Shown piece after piece: positions 31,484 to 42,242 of a DNA stretch of 64,000 nucleotides. The stretch comes from Paratinospora sagittata (taxonomy: Eukaryota > Streptophyta > Magnoliopsida > Ranunculales > Menispermaceae). Below the pieces are notes generated by a model that had not been told where the DNA came from, did no database searches, and was given only the letters and a program-made list of their open reading frames with translations. Within the stretch, counting starts at the first letter, position 1; the number at the start of each line of letters is the position of its first letter. Position numbers and translations under genes: made by a program. The stretch covers positions 30,452,816-30,516,815 of the forward strand of contig CM069606.1 of NCBI GenBank assembly GCA_035771175.1, in the 5' to 3' direction.

Positions 31484-32876
31484 CTCAGAACAAAAAATCT
31501 GCCAACGCTTGGCCTTTCATAACAGTGCAAGGTCGGTACTCGATGTCGAATTCGCTCGACTCGGTGACCCACTTAGTCAACCGTCCGAATGTTTTCGACC
31601 TCAGGAGAAGCTGTCTTAGCGGGTGCTTGGTGAGAATGACTATGGTGTGGGCCTGGAAGCAGGGTCTTAACTTTCGAGCTAAAGTGACGAGTGCTAATGC
31701 CAGCTTCTCAATCTCTAGATATCTCATCTTCGCGTAAAGCAAAGACTTGCTGGTGTAGTAGACCGCCTTCTAGCTTCCTAACTTTTCTCTGACCAGGGCC
31801 GAACTAACAACTGCTTCTGAAACTGCTAAGTATAAGAAGAGTTTTTTCCCCCGAAGGGGTTTCGAGACTAGATGAGCCTGACCTAGGTAAGCCTTTAGCT
31901 CCTAAAAGGCCTTATCACACCCCGGGGTCTACTCCATTGTCTTCTTCTTGATCAACTTGAAGAACGGAAGACATCTGTCTGTGGACTTGGAGATGAACCT
32001 GCTCAGTGCGGCTACGCACCCAGTGAGCCACTAGACTTCCTTCACTGTGCGGGGTGCCCGCATGTCAACTAAAGCTTGGATCTTGTCGGGGTTGGCTTCG
32101 ATTCCCTTCTGATTAATAAGGAATCCCAGGAATTTACCAGAGCTCACTCCAAATGTGCACTTCGTCGGGTTAAGATTCATGTGACATTTTCTCAGTATAG
32201 TAAATACCTCTAACAGGTCGGTAGGATGAGCTGCCGATTCCATGCTTTTGACCAACATATTGTCGACATAAACTTCCATGTTCACTCCAATTTTGTCTGC
32301 GAACATACTGTTGACTAGCCTCTGATAAGTAGCCTCGACATTTTTCAGGCCGAAAGGTATCACCTTGTAGCAATACAGACCTCGATCTGTAATGAAGGTT
32401 GTCTTCTCTTCATCTCTGCGGCTCAGCACGATCTGGTTGTACTCTGAATATGCATCCATGATGCTTAGTAGCTCATGACTTGCAGTCTCATCTACCAGTT
32501 GGTCGATGCGAGGCAACCGGAAGGTATCTTTCTGGCAGGCTTTGTTCATATCAGTAAAGTCGACGCATGTTCTCCACTTCTCATTGGATTTCTTGACCAT
32601 CACTACGTTGGCCAGCCAATCGGGATATAGTACTTCTCTGATGAAACCGATCGTCAATAACTTGTCAACCTCTTCCCGTAGAACTTGAGCTCGGCCAGAA
32701 CTGAGAGCCCTTCTTTTTTATTTGATCGGCCTTGCCTCCGGGTCGACGTTCAGGCGGTGTACCATCACGCTGGTCGGTATTCCAGGCATGTCTTCATGGG
32801 ACCAGGCAAAAATGTCTCTGTGTTCCCATAAGAAGTCGACCAGGTGATAGGTGAGGGAGAGGGCTCATTCTCGTAC
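31484..32876 (-). pseudogene. pol: Reverse transcriptase and RNase H, Tat element
   Basis: In element sense: a [12 protein letters not shown] segment upstream of RT near 32790, then the RT palm in 32031-32657 with WLANVVMVKKSNEKWR, DFTDMNKAC, MDAYSEYNQI (first catalytic Asp) and PFGLKNVEATYQRL. The second motif reads VYVDNMLVKS, so the last Asp of Y-V-D-D is Asn, which should abolish polymerase activity. The ordinary RNase H/connection follows with EIEKLALALVTLARKLRPCF and ALADFL (31485-31742). Stops and frame changes occur near 32690, 32030 and 31485. Confidence 0.9.
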
Positions 32877-35189
32877 TTACCTTGACAGTCCTGGCAGGAT
32901 CTTCACCTCAGCCCATTCATCTTGAGGTTCAAGCCCTGACACCTCTTCCCTGGGGTCGAGGTCAGAGCAGGTCGGATGCTCTAGGTGCATTAATTGCTCC
33001 TCTGTAGACTTGAGACTTTCCTCATGTCCTGTCTTCTTTTTCACAGCCGTGACATAGCAGTCCCATGACTCTTTCTGGCTACCCCATACTACTCCAACTC
33101 CTCGCTTTGCATGGAACTTCAGAGCCAGATGATAAGTTGATACAACCGCCCTCAGGTTATTGAGGAGTGGTTGTCCTATGATGGCGTTGTAGATGGTAGG
33201 ACACTTTACCACCAAAAAACTAGTCATGACCATGATTTTGTGCTCAGAGTCACTGGCTGTTACTGGTAAAGTTATCCGTCCTTCGGGCATAATATTGTTT
33301 CCGGTGAAGCCGATCAGAGGGATATCTGTCGGGCTCAACTGATCTTTGGTCAGTCCAAGTTTCTCAAACGCTGACCAGTAGAGGATATCTGCTGAGCTAC
33401 CATTGTCGAGCAGCATTCGACGGATTTTGTTGTTGGTCACGGTCAACTTAACTACTAATGCGTTGGCATGTGGTCGAAGTATATCTTGAGCTTCCTTCTC
33501 GGTGAAGGTAATCGCGAAGTCGACCCGCTTCTGTTTCTCAGGTCGGTACCCGAGGTTCATGACTTCTGACCTTGATTCCCTGACATATACCTTCATAGCC
33601 CGGTTCGAGGTACAGATCTGATCTCCACCAAAAATTGTTCTTATGTTGCCCACTGGCCCAGTTTGGTTGTCTTCTGGTGTCCTTTGCCGGTTGGGATTTT
33701 TCACGAACTCCCTTAGATGACCTTTGTGGATTAGCGTTTTAATCTCTTGCTTGAGATCATAGCACTGGTCGGTATCGTGACCATGGTTTCGATGGTACCG
33801 ACAATACTTCTTCTTATGTTGTTGTTCCGCGGGCGTTTTTAACTTTTGGGGCCATCGGATGTACTCTCTGTTCTGGATCTTGAGGAGGACCTTCTCTCGT
33901 GAAGCAGTAAGAGGCGAGTAGTTGGAGTACACGTTTTGAGGTACTTCGATACTCCTCTGATCTCGGCTGCCACCATTCCGTCTGTTCCCGCCTCTATTGT
34001 CCTTCTTCGAGTCATATTCCTTTTTTCTTTTGTTCTCCTTTTTCGAGCTTTTCGGGGACTCATCCGCCACTTGTTTTGCATTAGTTTGCTTATCGACATT
34101 GATGTATTTTTCTGCTCGGTCGAAAATCTCTTCGTAGGTTTGGGCCTTCTTTTTTCCAAGGGAATATTGAAACTTCCCAGGCCTTAATCCTGCAAGGAAG
34201 GCGGTGATTGTCATTTTATCATCGCAGTCATCTACGTTGACTTGTACATCGTTGAAGCGATCAAGGTACTCCTTCAGGGTTTCACCTTTCTTTTGCTTGA
34301 TGCCGAGAAAACTATTCACGGGTTTTTCCTTTTCCTTCTTCCCAGCGAAGTGGTTCATCAACTTGTGAGCTAAGTGCCCAAAAGAACATATAGAGCCGGT
34401 TTTGAGTTTCTGGTACCACTTCCGAGCAGGACCGCCAAGAGTGATCTGGAAGTCCTAGCACATAATAGTGTCGTCGTAGCCCTTAAATTTTATCCAGGAC
34501 TTGTAGTTCTTAATGTGCTCTCTGGGGTCTACCTTCCCTTTGTACGTCCTGAAATTTGCGGTCTTGATGTTCTTCGGGAGTGGTATCTAAAGTATATCCT
34601 CAATAAAAAGATAAGAGAGTTCCTTATACTCCTGGTAGTGCCGAGGTGCGGACTCGGTAGCTTCAGAGTGTTCTGATCCGTCCAGCCTCCTTGGTACCGA
34701 TCTCTCTGGACCAAACTTTCCTGTCACAACTCCTTTATCTGATACCGACCTGTGTGAGGCTGGTTTCGTCGATCTTTGAAGAGCCGACTTGATCCGAGTG
34801 AAAACTGAGCTGTGACTTTTCTTGGCGTTCAGCGAGTGACGCAAGTCTTTAGCAGATAAAGACTTACAATTAGAAGGGGTTTTTCCCGGTACTGGCCTCT
34901 TCTTCGAGGTCACACTTTGGCACCCACTCTCCTCTCCCCTTTGGGGTCGAGGGCTAGGACGTGGTAGGTGGCTATGAAGCGATTGTAGGGGGAGTACCTC
35001 CCTCAACATTCGTTGTTTTTCCAGGATGTTTTGAGTCATCTTTTTCAAGTTCTTCTCTATAACTGTCAACCTTAGTCTCTAAGCAAAATTCTTTAACTGC
35101 TTTTTCGGTTGTCTCCCCCTTTGTTTTTGGGGTGCCGCCGGTGTGGCGACGTTTTCCACCTCAACTGGTATTTCTGCCTCTTGACTCAT
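32877..35189 (-). pseudogene. gag-pol: gag and protease, Tat element
   Basis: One frame from ATG 35189 (MSQEAEIPVE), interrupted by stops at 35079-35081, 34587-34589 and near 34455, then open for 494 codons to 32877. The N-terminal part is basic and Ser-rich. The capsid region has WYQKLKTGSICSFGHLAHK and KKGETLKEYLDRFNDVQ. The nucleic-acid-binding segment CRYHRNHGHDTDQCYDLKQE is the Tat-type Cys/His motif. The protease active site reads LLDNGSSADILY (Asp-Asn-Gly in place of Asp-Thr-Gly, common in this lineage), followed by NAIIGQPLLNNLRAV. Gag and protease are in the same frame, as in other Tat elements. Confidence 0.9.
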
Positions 35190-35220
35190 GACGACAGAGC
35201 TGTTCTTGACTTGTAATGTC

Positions 35221-35242
35221 GTTTCCCACAGACGGTGCCAAA
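35221..35242 (-). other. Primer binding site, Tat element
   Basis: In element sense TTTGGCACCGTCTGTGGGAA follows the LTR end CACCAACA directly. It resembles the TGGCGCCGTCTGTGGG type of plant gypsy primer sites. The same site (TTTGGCACTGTCTGTGGG) follows the LTR of the second Tat element at 38691. I do not assign the tRNA. Confidence 0.7.
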
Positions 35243-36090
35243 TGTTGGTGCAAGATTTGACCAACAATAGTAGACGATGAGGTGAAAGTAAGATGTTGAT
35301 CTGAAATTCGTTGGAGTGGTGGAGAAATCACCGGAGGTTGGTTATCTGTAAAGGGAGGAAACGAGAGATTATCGTAAGGAACACCGGTGTAGTGTCGGCC
35401 AAAGACCCTCTGATGCCTAAGTTAGTTCAGAGCTGCGTAATATTGAACTCAATCGAGAATGGCTTAGAGTTGCTTACCTTCCCCCTTAGGGGTGATGGTC
35501 TTTTTATAGAGAGGGCTTGAGGTCTTTGGCCTTATCGTAGTGTTGTTATAGAATCAGGAATCCAACTTGTATTGGGAGTGCATATCTGATTCCTGGTAGG
35601 ATTTGGTCTGATCCTCATAAGATTAGGATAACTTATCAGCCTTCTAGTAGAACTGGTAGAATATCTGGCTTTATCAGAGTCGGATTATGAGTAAATCCCG
35701 AACTTGTCGCCATGGATCATTCCATCGTCATTCCTCCCGGAGTCGGAGATCACTACTGGTCGATATGTCGATCAATAGTCTCTCGCTCTAGCGGCTTAAA
35801 AATAAAGATTTGGTCTGTCATAAGGTTGGTATATAGTAGTCGGTAATTATCGATATGAGATGCCGATTTGGCTTTGCAGACCCTTTGTTGCCGACCTTCC
35901 ATCTATTGTGACTGTGACATTCACCTGGTCGATAGGAACGACAATGGACTCGAGTTGTGTGCTCGGTTAGGAAGATCTGTCTCACCTGTCAAGAACATAA
36001 CAGGTCGGTGTATCTACCAGACATGTGCTACGTCTTACTAGGCCAGATTAATATGACTGACGTACCTTATGCTTGGTGTATGGTCCAACA
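35243..36090 (-). repeat. 5' LTR (in element sense) of the Tat element
   Basis: 848 bp. In element sense it begins TGTTGGACCATACACC and ends TTGCACCAACA. It is followed on the plus strand by the target duplication ATAGA. It matches 25651-26513 with many substitutions and small indels. Confidence 0.92.
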
Positions 36091-36095
36091 ATAGA

Positions 36096-37252
36096 TATTT
36101 TTAAATTTATCATTCTCATTTATAACCTGTCATTATTTTCTACCCTTATTCTCATTTTAAATAGATAAAAAAAAACTCTTATTCATTTTTATTCTTTAAA
36201 AAGACAATGCATTTTCTTTAAAAAAACATAATTTTATTTTAAAATTCTAGTAATAAATAATATAAATGTGAAACTCACGTACGCATAAACTAGCTAAGTA
36301 TACATTGAAACCCGAATTGTACAAAAAGGGCAATTAATTAGGGAGAGATAAATAAATAAATGATGGGCCACCCCTAGCTATTTGTATGCACATGGATGCA
36401 TATGAGATTTTTTTTTCTCAATGATCGGTGTGGTTTGATTAACATGGGCGGTTCTTTACAGACCTCAAGAATGGTTTATAATTAAGAGGAAGCACGTTAA
36501 TAACTTGACCCCAATGTCTGAACTACGCATCAAAGCGGTTCCCTGATATCCCTACCCCAGATAAAGACATTCCTTCCTCTTTAATTAATTCCTCTATATA
36601 TGTATGTACGTATATATGAATGTATGGATACATTATTATTATTTTCCTTCAATTTAGTTAAGAAAAATCAGATATTAATTGTTTGGATGGCATGGATTCA
36701 AGGAACGAAAAAGACGGAGATAAACCCGGGCTTCTCAACACTTGCTTTTCTCCATTATCGATCATTGAAGGACAAAAAATCCAAAAACGTATCTGTGAAC
36801 AGATCATGCGGATCAACCCACAGGATCTTTGCCATTGGAGTGACATGAACCTGTTGACTATATAACCTCCGACATGAATCGTTCCCCAAGCTTATCATGA
36901 TCAGTAGAAAGAAGGAGACGTAGAGAGAAAAGGTCAGAAGAGAGCATGCATGTGAGGTGTGAAGCGGAGGTGACCACTGGCCCCACGCAAGTTGAAGACA
37001 CGGTTGGGTGGACTCACGTGAAACCCCCACATTTCATGCTCCACCCCTACTCTTATTACTCTATACAATAATCTAACTCTCCCTAATTTTTAAAGTTGTA
37101 TGCAATTTTGATGGTAACAGGTCGGTAGACCCCTCCCTTTTTTTTGCTCCTTTTTATTATTAATTTTTTGAGTTTTCTGATGTGACAAAAGAGTGGTTTT
37201 GATTTTGGGCTTCTCCCTGGTTAATTAATAATACATAAGGATGTAAGACTTA
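36096..37252. other. Intergenic stretch, nothing recognised
   Basis: AT-rich at both ends. 36430-37020 is of mixed composition and holds short overlapping ORFs on both strands with no domain I recognise. It may be old repeat or host intergenic DNA. Confidence 0.5.
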
Positions 37253-37260
37253 AGTAATTA

Positions 37261-37699
37261 GTGGTGGAAAAATGGCCTGGATTCGTTTATCCGCTTTCGT
37301 CCAGTCCGCTTTAAAACGGGTTCGGATAAAATTTTTTAAAAATCAGGCCAAGTCCGAACATATATAGGTTAAAAAAACCAGGTACTGTGTTCTTACTTAA
37401 TACGAAGGGTATATCTCATGTATTCCTATTTTAATTTGTGTGTGCCCTAGCTCAATTAACTCTTTTTTTTTTTCTTGTTATATTCTTGCTCTTCTTTATT
37501 CTTCATCACTATTGGTACGAAATTTCTATTTGTTTATTAAAAAAATATATTTTACCACTATATTTTTTTAAAAAACATGCGGGTATAGACAAAATCGGGT
37601 TACCCGATTTTTAAAACATACGGATACAGACGAACACTGAAGTATGAGGCATTGTCCTTACTCATATCTATCTGTACCTGAATTTTTGCCACCCTTATA
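37261..37699. mobile_element. hAT-like non-autonomous transposon
   Basis: 439 bp. AGTAATTA occurs immediately left (37253-37260) and right (37700-37707), a perfect 8-bp duplication as made by hAT elements. The ends are imperfect inverted repeats: GTGGTGGAAAAATGGCCTGG at the left and, read inward from the right, TATAAGGGTGGCAAAAATTC. GGGTGGCAAAA is a common hAT terminus in plants. The interior repeats TCGGGT/ACCCGA words and has no ORF. A truncated second copy lies at 63470-63732. Confidence 0.72.
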
Positions 37700-37818
37700 A
37701 GTAATTATTGAAAATTTTCTACATATATATATATATATATCAAAGGGCCTATTTGATAATGTAAGGGATTTTAAAATTAATCTCCAGTACTTTGAGTTCA
37801 AATAATAATAATAATAAT

Positions 37819-38690
37819 TGTTGAACTATATACCAAGCATAAGACATGTCAGCCACGCCTGAACAAAGAATACGGATCTACTCAGTCATGCACAAAGATC
37901 AGTCCTACCGACCTGTACAACATATTATTCGCCATAATGACCAGATCAACATGAGAAAGCTCTAGGTAGGCAGGTTTGAATACCGACCTGGATGACAGGT
38001 TAGTAACTATTAAACGACAACATTAGCCCGAGAGGACACGATGTGTCTTGCCGGCCAAATGCTACCGACATGTTTTTCGATCATATATTTGCTTACAAGC
38101 AGACAAAATGGAAGACTCTAGATCGACATACCCATCTGACGAGGTCTACGACTCCGAAACAAATGACAACTGAACGCAGGTTCAGATAGGGATAAAGCGT
38201 GATTCATTGCGATAAGTTCAGGATTTAATCCTTATTCGACTGTGATAAGGCTTGAAGCTCTACTAGTTCGACTATGAGGCTACTAAGTCGTCCTAATCCC
38301 AAAAGGATCGCACCAGATCTTCCTAATTCTACTAGGAATCAAATGTACTCTTCCACCACAAGATTGATTCCTAATTCTACAACAACTCTACTACAAGGCC
38401 AAAGACCTCGAGCCTTTTCTATAAGAAAGACCATAACCCCTAAAAGGGAGGTAATAAACTCTCGACCCAGTTCAATACCATTAACTCTACAAAGCTCTGA
38501 ACTAACTTAGGCATCAGAGGGTCTTTGGCCAACACCACACCGGTGTTCCTTAGGATAGCCTATTTTCTCTTATTTTTCCTCTCTCAGATAATCAACCTTT
38601 GGTGATCTCTCCAGCACTTCAACGAGTTCCATATCAGCATCTTCCCTCCACCTCATCGTGTACCAGTGTTGGTCAAATCTTGCACCAACA
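37819..38690 (+). repeat. 5' LTR of a second Tat-type element
   Basis: 872 bp from TGTTGAACTATATACC to TTGCACCAACA. It is related in sequence to the LTRs of the first Tat element but lies in the opposite orientation. An (AAT)n run touches the left border and hides any target duplication. The primer site TTTGGCACTGTCTGTGGG follows at 38691. No matching right-hand LTR is in the window. Confidence 0.88.
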
Positions 38691-38743
38691 TTTGGCACTG
38701 TCTGTGGGGATCGACATTGCAAGTCATAAACAATTTTGCCATC

Positions 38744-39847
38744 ATGAGTCAGCAAGCAGAAATACCAATTGAGGTGGAGCCCGTCGCCATACAGGTGGCA
38801 CCCCAAAAACAAAGGGGAAGACCACCAAAAAAAAAGTCAAAGAACTCTGCTCAAAAATCAAGGTTGACTGCCATAGAGAGGAACTTGGTGAAAATGTCTC
38901 AAAACGTCTTGGAGCAGCAACGGGTGTTAAGGGAGGTACTCCCCCTACGACCACTTCATAACCACCTACCACATCCTAGCCTTCGACCTCAGAAGGGGGA
39001 AGAGAGTAGGTGCCGAAGTGTAACCTCGAAGAAGAGATCGGTATTGGGGAAACAACCTCCGAAAGCAAATCATAGGTCTTTATTTGCTAAAGACTTGCGT
39101 CACTCGTTAGATGCCAAGAAAAGTCAATGCTCGGTGTTCTCCCGGATCAAGTTAGCTCTTTCGAAAAAGCTGAGTTCTACGAAACCTACCTCATACAAGT
39201 CAGTATCGTCAAAAAGAGCTGCGGCAGGAAAGCCTGCCTCTATCAGGTCGGTGTCACGAAAGCCGTACTGATCAGAGTGTTCTAAGACTACTAAATCCAC
39301 ACCTCGGCACTACCACGAGTATAAGGAACTCCATTCTCGCTTCATCAAATATATACTATGAACACTGCTACCAAAGAACGTCAAGATCGCAGTAGTCAGG
39401 ATGTACAAAGGGAAGGTGGACTCGGGAGAGCAGGTCGAGAACTACAAGTCCTTGATGGAATTCAAGGGCTATGATGACACCACCATGTGCAAGGGTTTCC
39501 AGATCACCCTTGGCGGACCAACTCTGAAGTGGTATCGAAAGCTCAGAACCGGTTATATATGTTCTTTTGGGCACTTAGCTCACAAGTTCATGAATCACTT
39601 TGCTGGGAAAAAGGAGAGAGAAAAACTTGTGAATAGCTTGCTTGCTATCAGGCAAAAGAAAGGTGAAACTTTGAAGGACTACCTCAGTTGTTTCGATGAT
39701 GTACGAGTTAAGGTAGACAACTGTGACGACAAGATGGTGATAATTGCCTCTCTAGCAGGATTAAGGCCAAGAAAATTCCATTATTCCCTTGGAAAAAAGA
39801 AAACCCGGACTTACGAAGAAATCTTAGACCAAGTAGAGAAGTACATC
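38744..39847 (+). pseudogene. gag: gag N-terminal part, second Tat element
   Basis: Starts at ATG 38744 (MSQQAEIPIEVE), collinear with the gag of the first Tat element. It stays in one frame to 39847 apart from TGA codons at 39269-39271 and 39359-39361. It contains the capsid segment WYRKLRTGYICSFGHLAHKF and KKGETLKDYLSCFDDVRVKV, ending at EKYI where a chromovirus is inserted after TACATC. The ATG at 38666 lies inside the LTR and is not the start. The gene continues at 49253 and again at 58933. Confidence 0.88.
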
Positions 39848-42242
39848 TGTAACACTCTGTAGTTTTAATTAAATACATACGATAAATTATACGTATATCG
39901 AGATGTATACCACGTGTATGTTATACGTAGAAGCCAAATATAAATACATGCTATATTTAAGGAATATGAGCAAATAAATAAAATTATTAAATAAAGAATA
40001 TAAGTTTTATTAGTTGAATGGGTTGGTTAATTACATATGTGAATTGAGTTGAATTAAATTGATTAATAGATGGGGGAGTTGCTTCATTAAGTGAGATGAG
40101 GTGTAAGATCATTTTTTTATATAAACTTATAATCTCATCTCTAATTTAATCTCAGCTCTCATCTCACTCATTTTTAATATGTATCTCACTCTCCAACGTG
40201 TAAAAGAGGAAGAAAAAAAAAAAGAGAAGAAAGAAGTTGCAAGAGAGAAAGAGAAAAAGAGGAACGAGAGAAGGAGAGAAGGAGAAGAAGAACGGAAGGG
40301 AGAAACGCGAGATTCGTGCGAAATCGGGACTCGCGGTAAGTGATTTTCACTCTATTTCTTCGTGAACTTGATATCTAAGCTAGATGTAACCTTTCTTTCG
40401 GAGTAATTTTTGCTGTGGAAGCCATTTTATGGCGTTTTCAAAAATTGGGGTTTTGACCCAACGTGAATGAAAATCCGCTAGGAAGGTTGGAAAACACTTC
40501 CTAGGCTGTAGGAACCTTAAATATATGGTTAGATTGAATTTATGTGTTCATTTGAAATTTTTATAGCCGTTGGAAGTTAGAGTTTAGATTGAAAACCTTT
40601 TGACTCATTTAAAACCTAATGAAACTCCAGTTGAAGGTTATAGAATGGTATAATGCACTGTTGCGAGTCCATCGATGCTAAGTTCATGATTTTTAGAGAC
40701 CGTTTGACAATTTTAGAAAAAATTTACATGTTTCCAATGAATAGTGATGGCATGAACAGTGATGTAAATAGTATTATGATCATATCCAGTGAATAAAATT
40801 GAATTAGAATCCAATGAAACTCCGGTTTGAGTTCATAGAATCGTAGAGAATTGAATTCCGGACGTTTTGATACTAAGATTGTGATTTTTGATATGCTTTG
40901 ATATTTTTAGTAGCTAAATATATGATTTTTGTGAGTAAAATTGACTTTGGATGCCTTCGCGAACGCGTAAAACCTCAATAAAATACCTGTTGAAGGTAGT
41001 AGAATGATAGAATGACTGATTTTACACGTGTCGATGTGACAGAATAATTTTAGGAATGTTCTAGATTTTTAATAAAATTGATATATGTTCCAGTAGAAAA
41101 ATAAACTGAGAATTAGTGAAAATATGAAATGGAAAATCTATTTTCACTGTTCTTTCTTGTGGAAATATCTAGATTGACCACAGAAACGAGATAGTAGTTT
41201 CTTCAACTGCTTATGAGTCCTAAATGGAGTTGGAATCTAAATTCATAGAATGTGTATAATATTTTTAAGGTTAATGTTTATTATGGGTGATTTGAAGTGA
41301 GTTGAAAAATTAAATATGTAAATAGATATGAATAAATGAAATTGAATTATGGAGTGATTGTGACATGTTAAGTTAGTTGGATTTATGGATTTAAATTGGA
41401 GCTGGACTTGAAAGCGACGGTGATGGTATTTAAGTTGAAAATTCCTGTACTGTGAGTATATTTTCTTGATTTTGGTTCTTATATGACATTTTATATATAT
41501 GAAATGTTTGAATGTAAATATGTTATGCATATATTGTTGCATAGTGTTTTAAATTGCATTCATAAATGATTTTTTTGTCATTTGGAGTATGCGAGATGTG
41601 CGAAGGCAGATCGCATATGTTGTCATTTTGTTAGGAATTAGACCCAGATTAGTGTTATGCGTAACCTCATTGTCAGTAGGTCTGTCCTAACAACGATTGG
41701 AGATCCTTGAAATAACTGTGAATTGGGTAATGAGAGGCTGTGACTACCTTGTAACGGCCATATAAGGGTTAGACCCGCTCTCTTGCCTTGAAAGAGGGAG
41801 ATTGTGGATTTTGTGGAAAAGAATGCATTATTTTCTTGAAAACTCATGAAAATTATGTTTTTGATAAGTATAATATATTCATTGAATGATGCATGTGTTT
41901 AATAAGTGTTTGAAATGATTTTAAATGTCATATTTCTCTAAATGTATATAATTGTCATCTCAAGAAATATATTCACTGAGCTGTTGTTTGCTCACTCGCT
42001 TTCCTTCAATATTTCAGGTACAGAGTTAAAAGAAAAGGCACGAGAATAGATACGTGAGTTAGATTTTTATTGTGTTAATGTACGTGTATGCGAAGGAAAT
42101 GGATTATATTTTTTTTATTTTCAAATGAATATATATCACATCTTACATATATATATTATCACATAGATGGGTTGTAAGGAAACATGAATTATGATTTGAT
42201 ATCTTGTGATGATGAAATGAGGTGGTCATGTATATTTATCAG
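39848..42242 (+). repeat. 5' LTR of the first chromovirus, right end deleted
   Basis: 2,395 bp matching 46544-48977. Similarity stops abruptly after TATTTATCAG. The remaining 270 bases of the LTR, present at 48978-49247, and the primer site are missing. The first ~700 bases differ noticeably from the partner; the remainder is almost identical by eye. Confidence 0.9.

Larger units (their letters stand above)
25651..36090 (-). mobile_element. Full-length Tat-type Ty3/gypsy retrotransposon with antisense gene
   Basis: LTRs at 25651-26513 and 35243-36090 enclose gag and pol on the minus strand. The element is flanked by ATAGA on both sides (25646-25650 and 36091-36095). Reading the minus strand, the order is LTR, primer site, gag, protease, RT, RNase H, a second RNase H-like domain, integrase, then a long region with a gene on the opposite strand, then LTR. 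RT before integrase marks Ty3/gypsy. The extra RNase H and a gene between pol and the 3' LTR mark the Tat lineage. The coding regions carry several in-frame stops and frameshifts, and the LTRs differ at roughly one base in eight by eye. The copy is old and inactive. Confidence 0.92.

Noticed and set aside
36600..37030. Overlapping short ORFs on both strands
   Set aside because: No family resemblance; overlapping frames on both strands suggest chance.
41243..41542. 99-codon minus-strand ORF, identical to one at 47976-48275
   Set aside because: It is duplicated only because both lie in the near-identical LTRs of one chromovirus. Composition is low complexity and there is no coding signature.
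41638..41847. 69-codon minus-strand ORF, identical to 48371-48580
   Set aside because: Same reason: antisense of LTR sequence.
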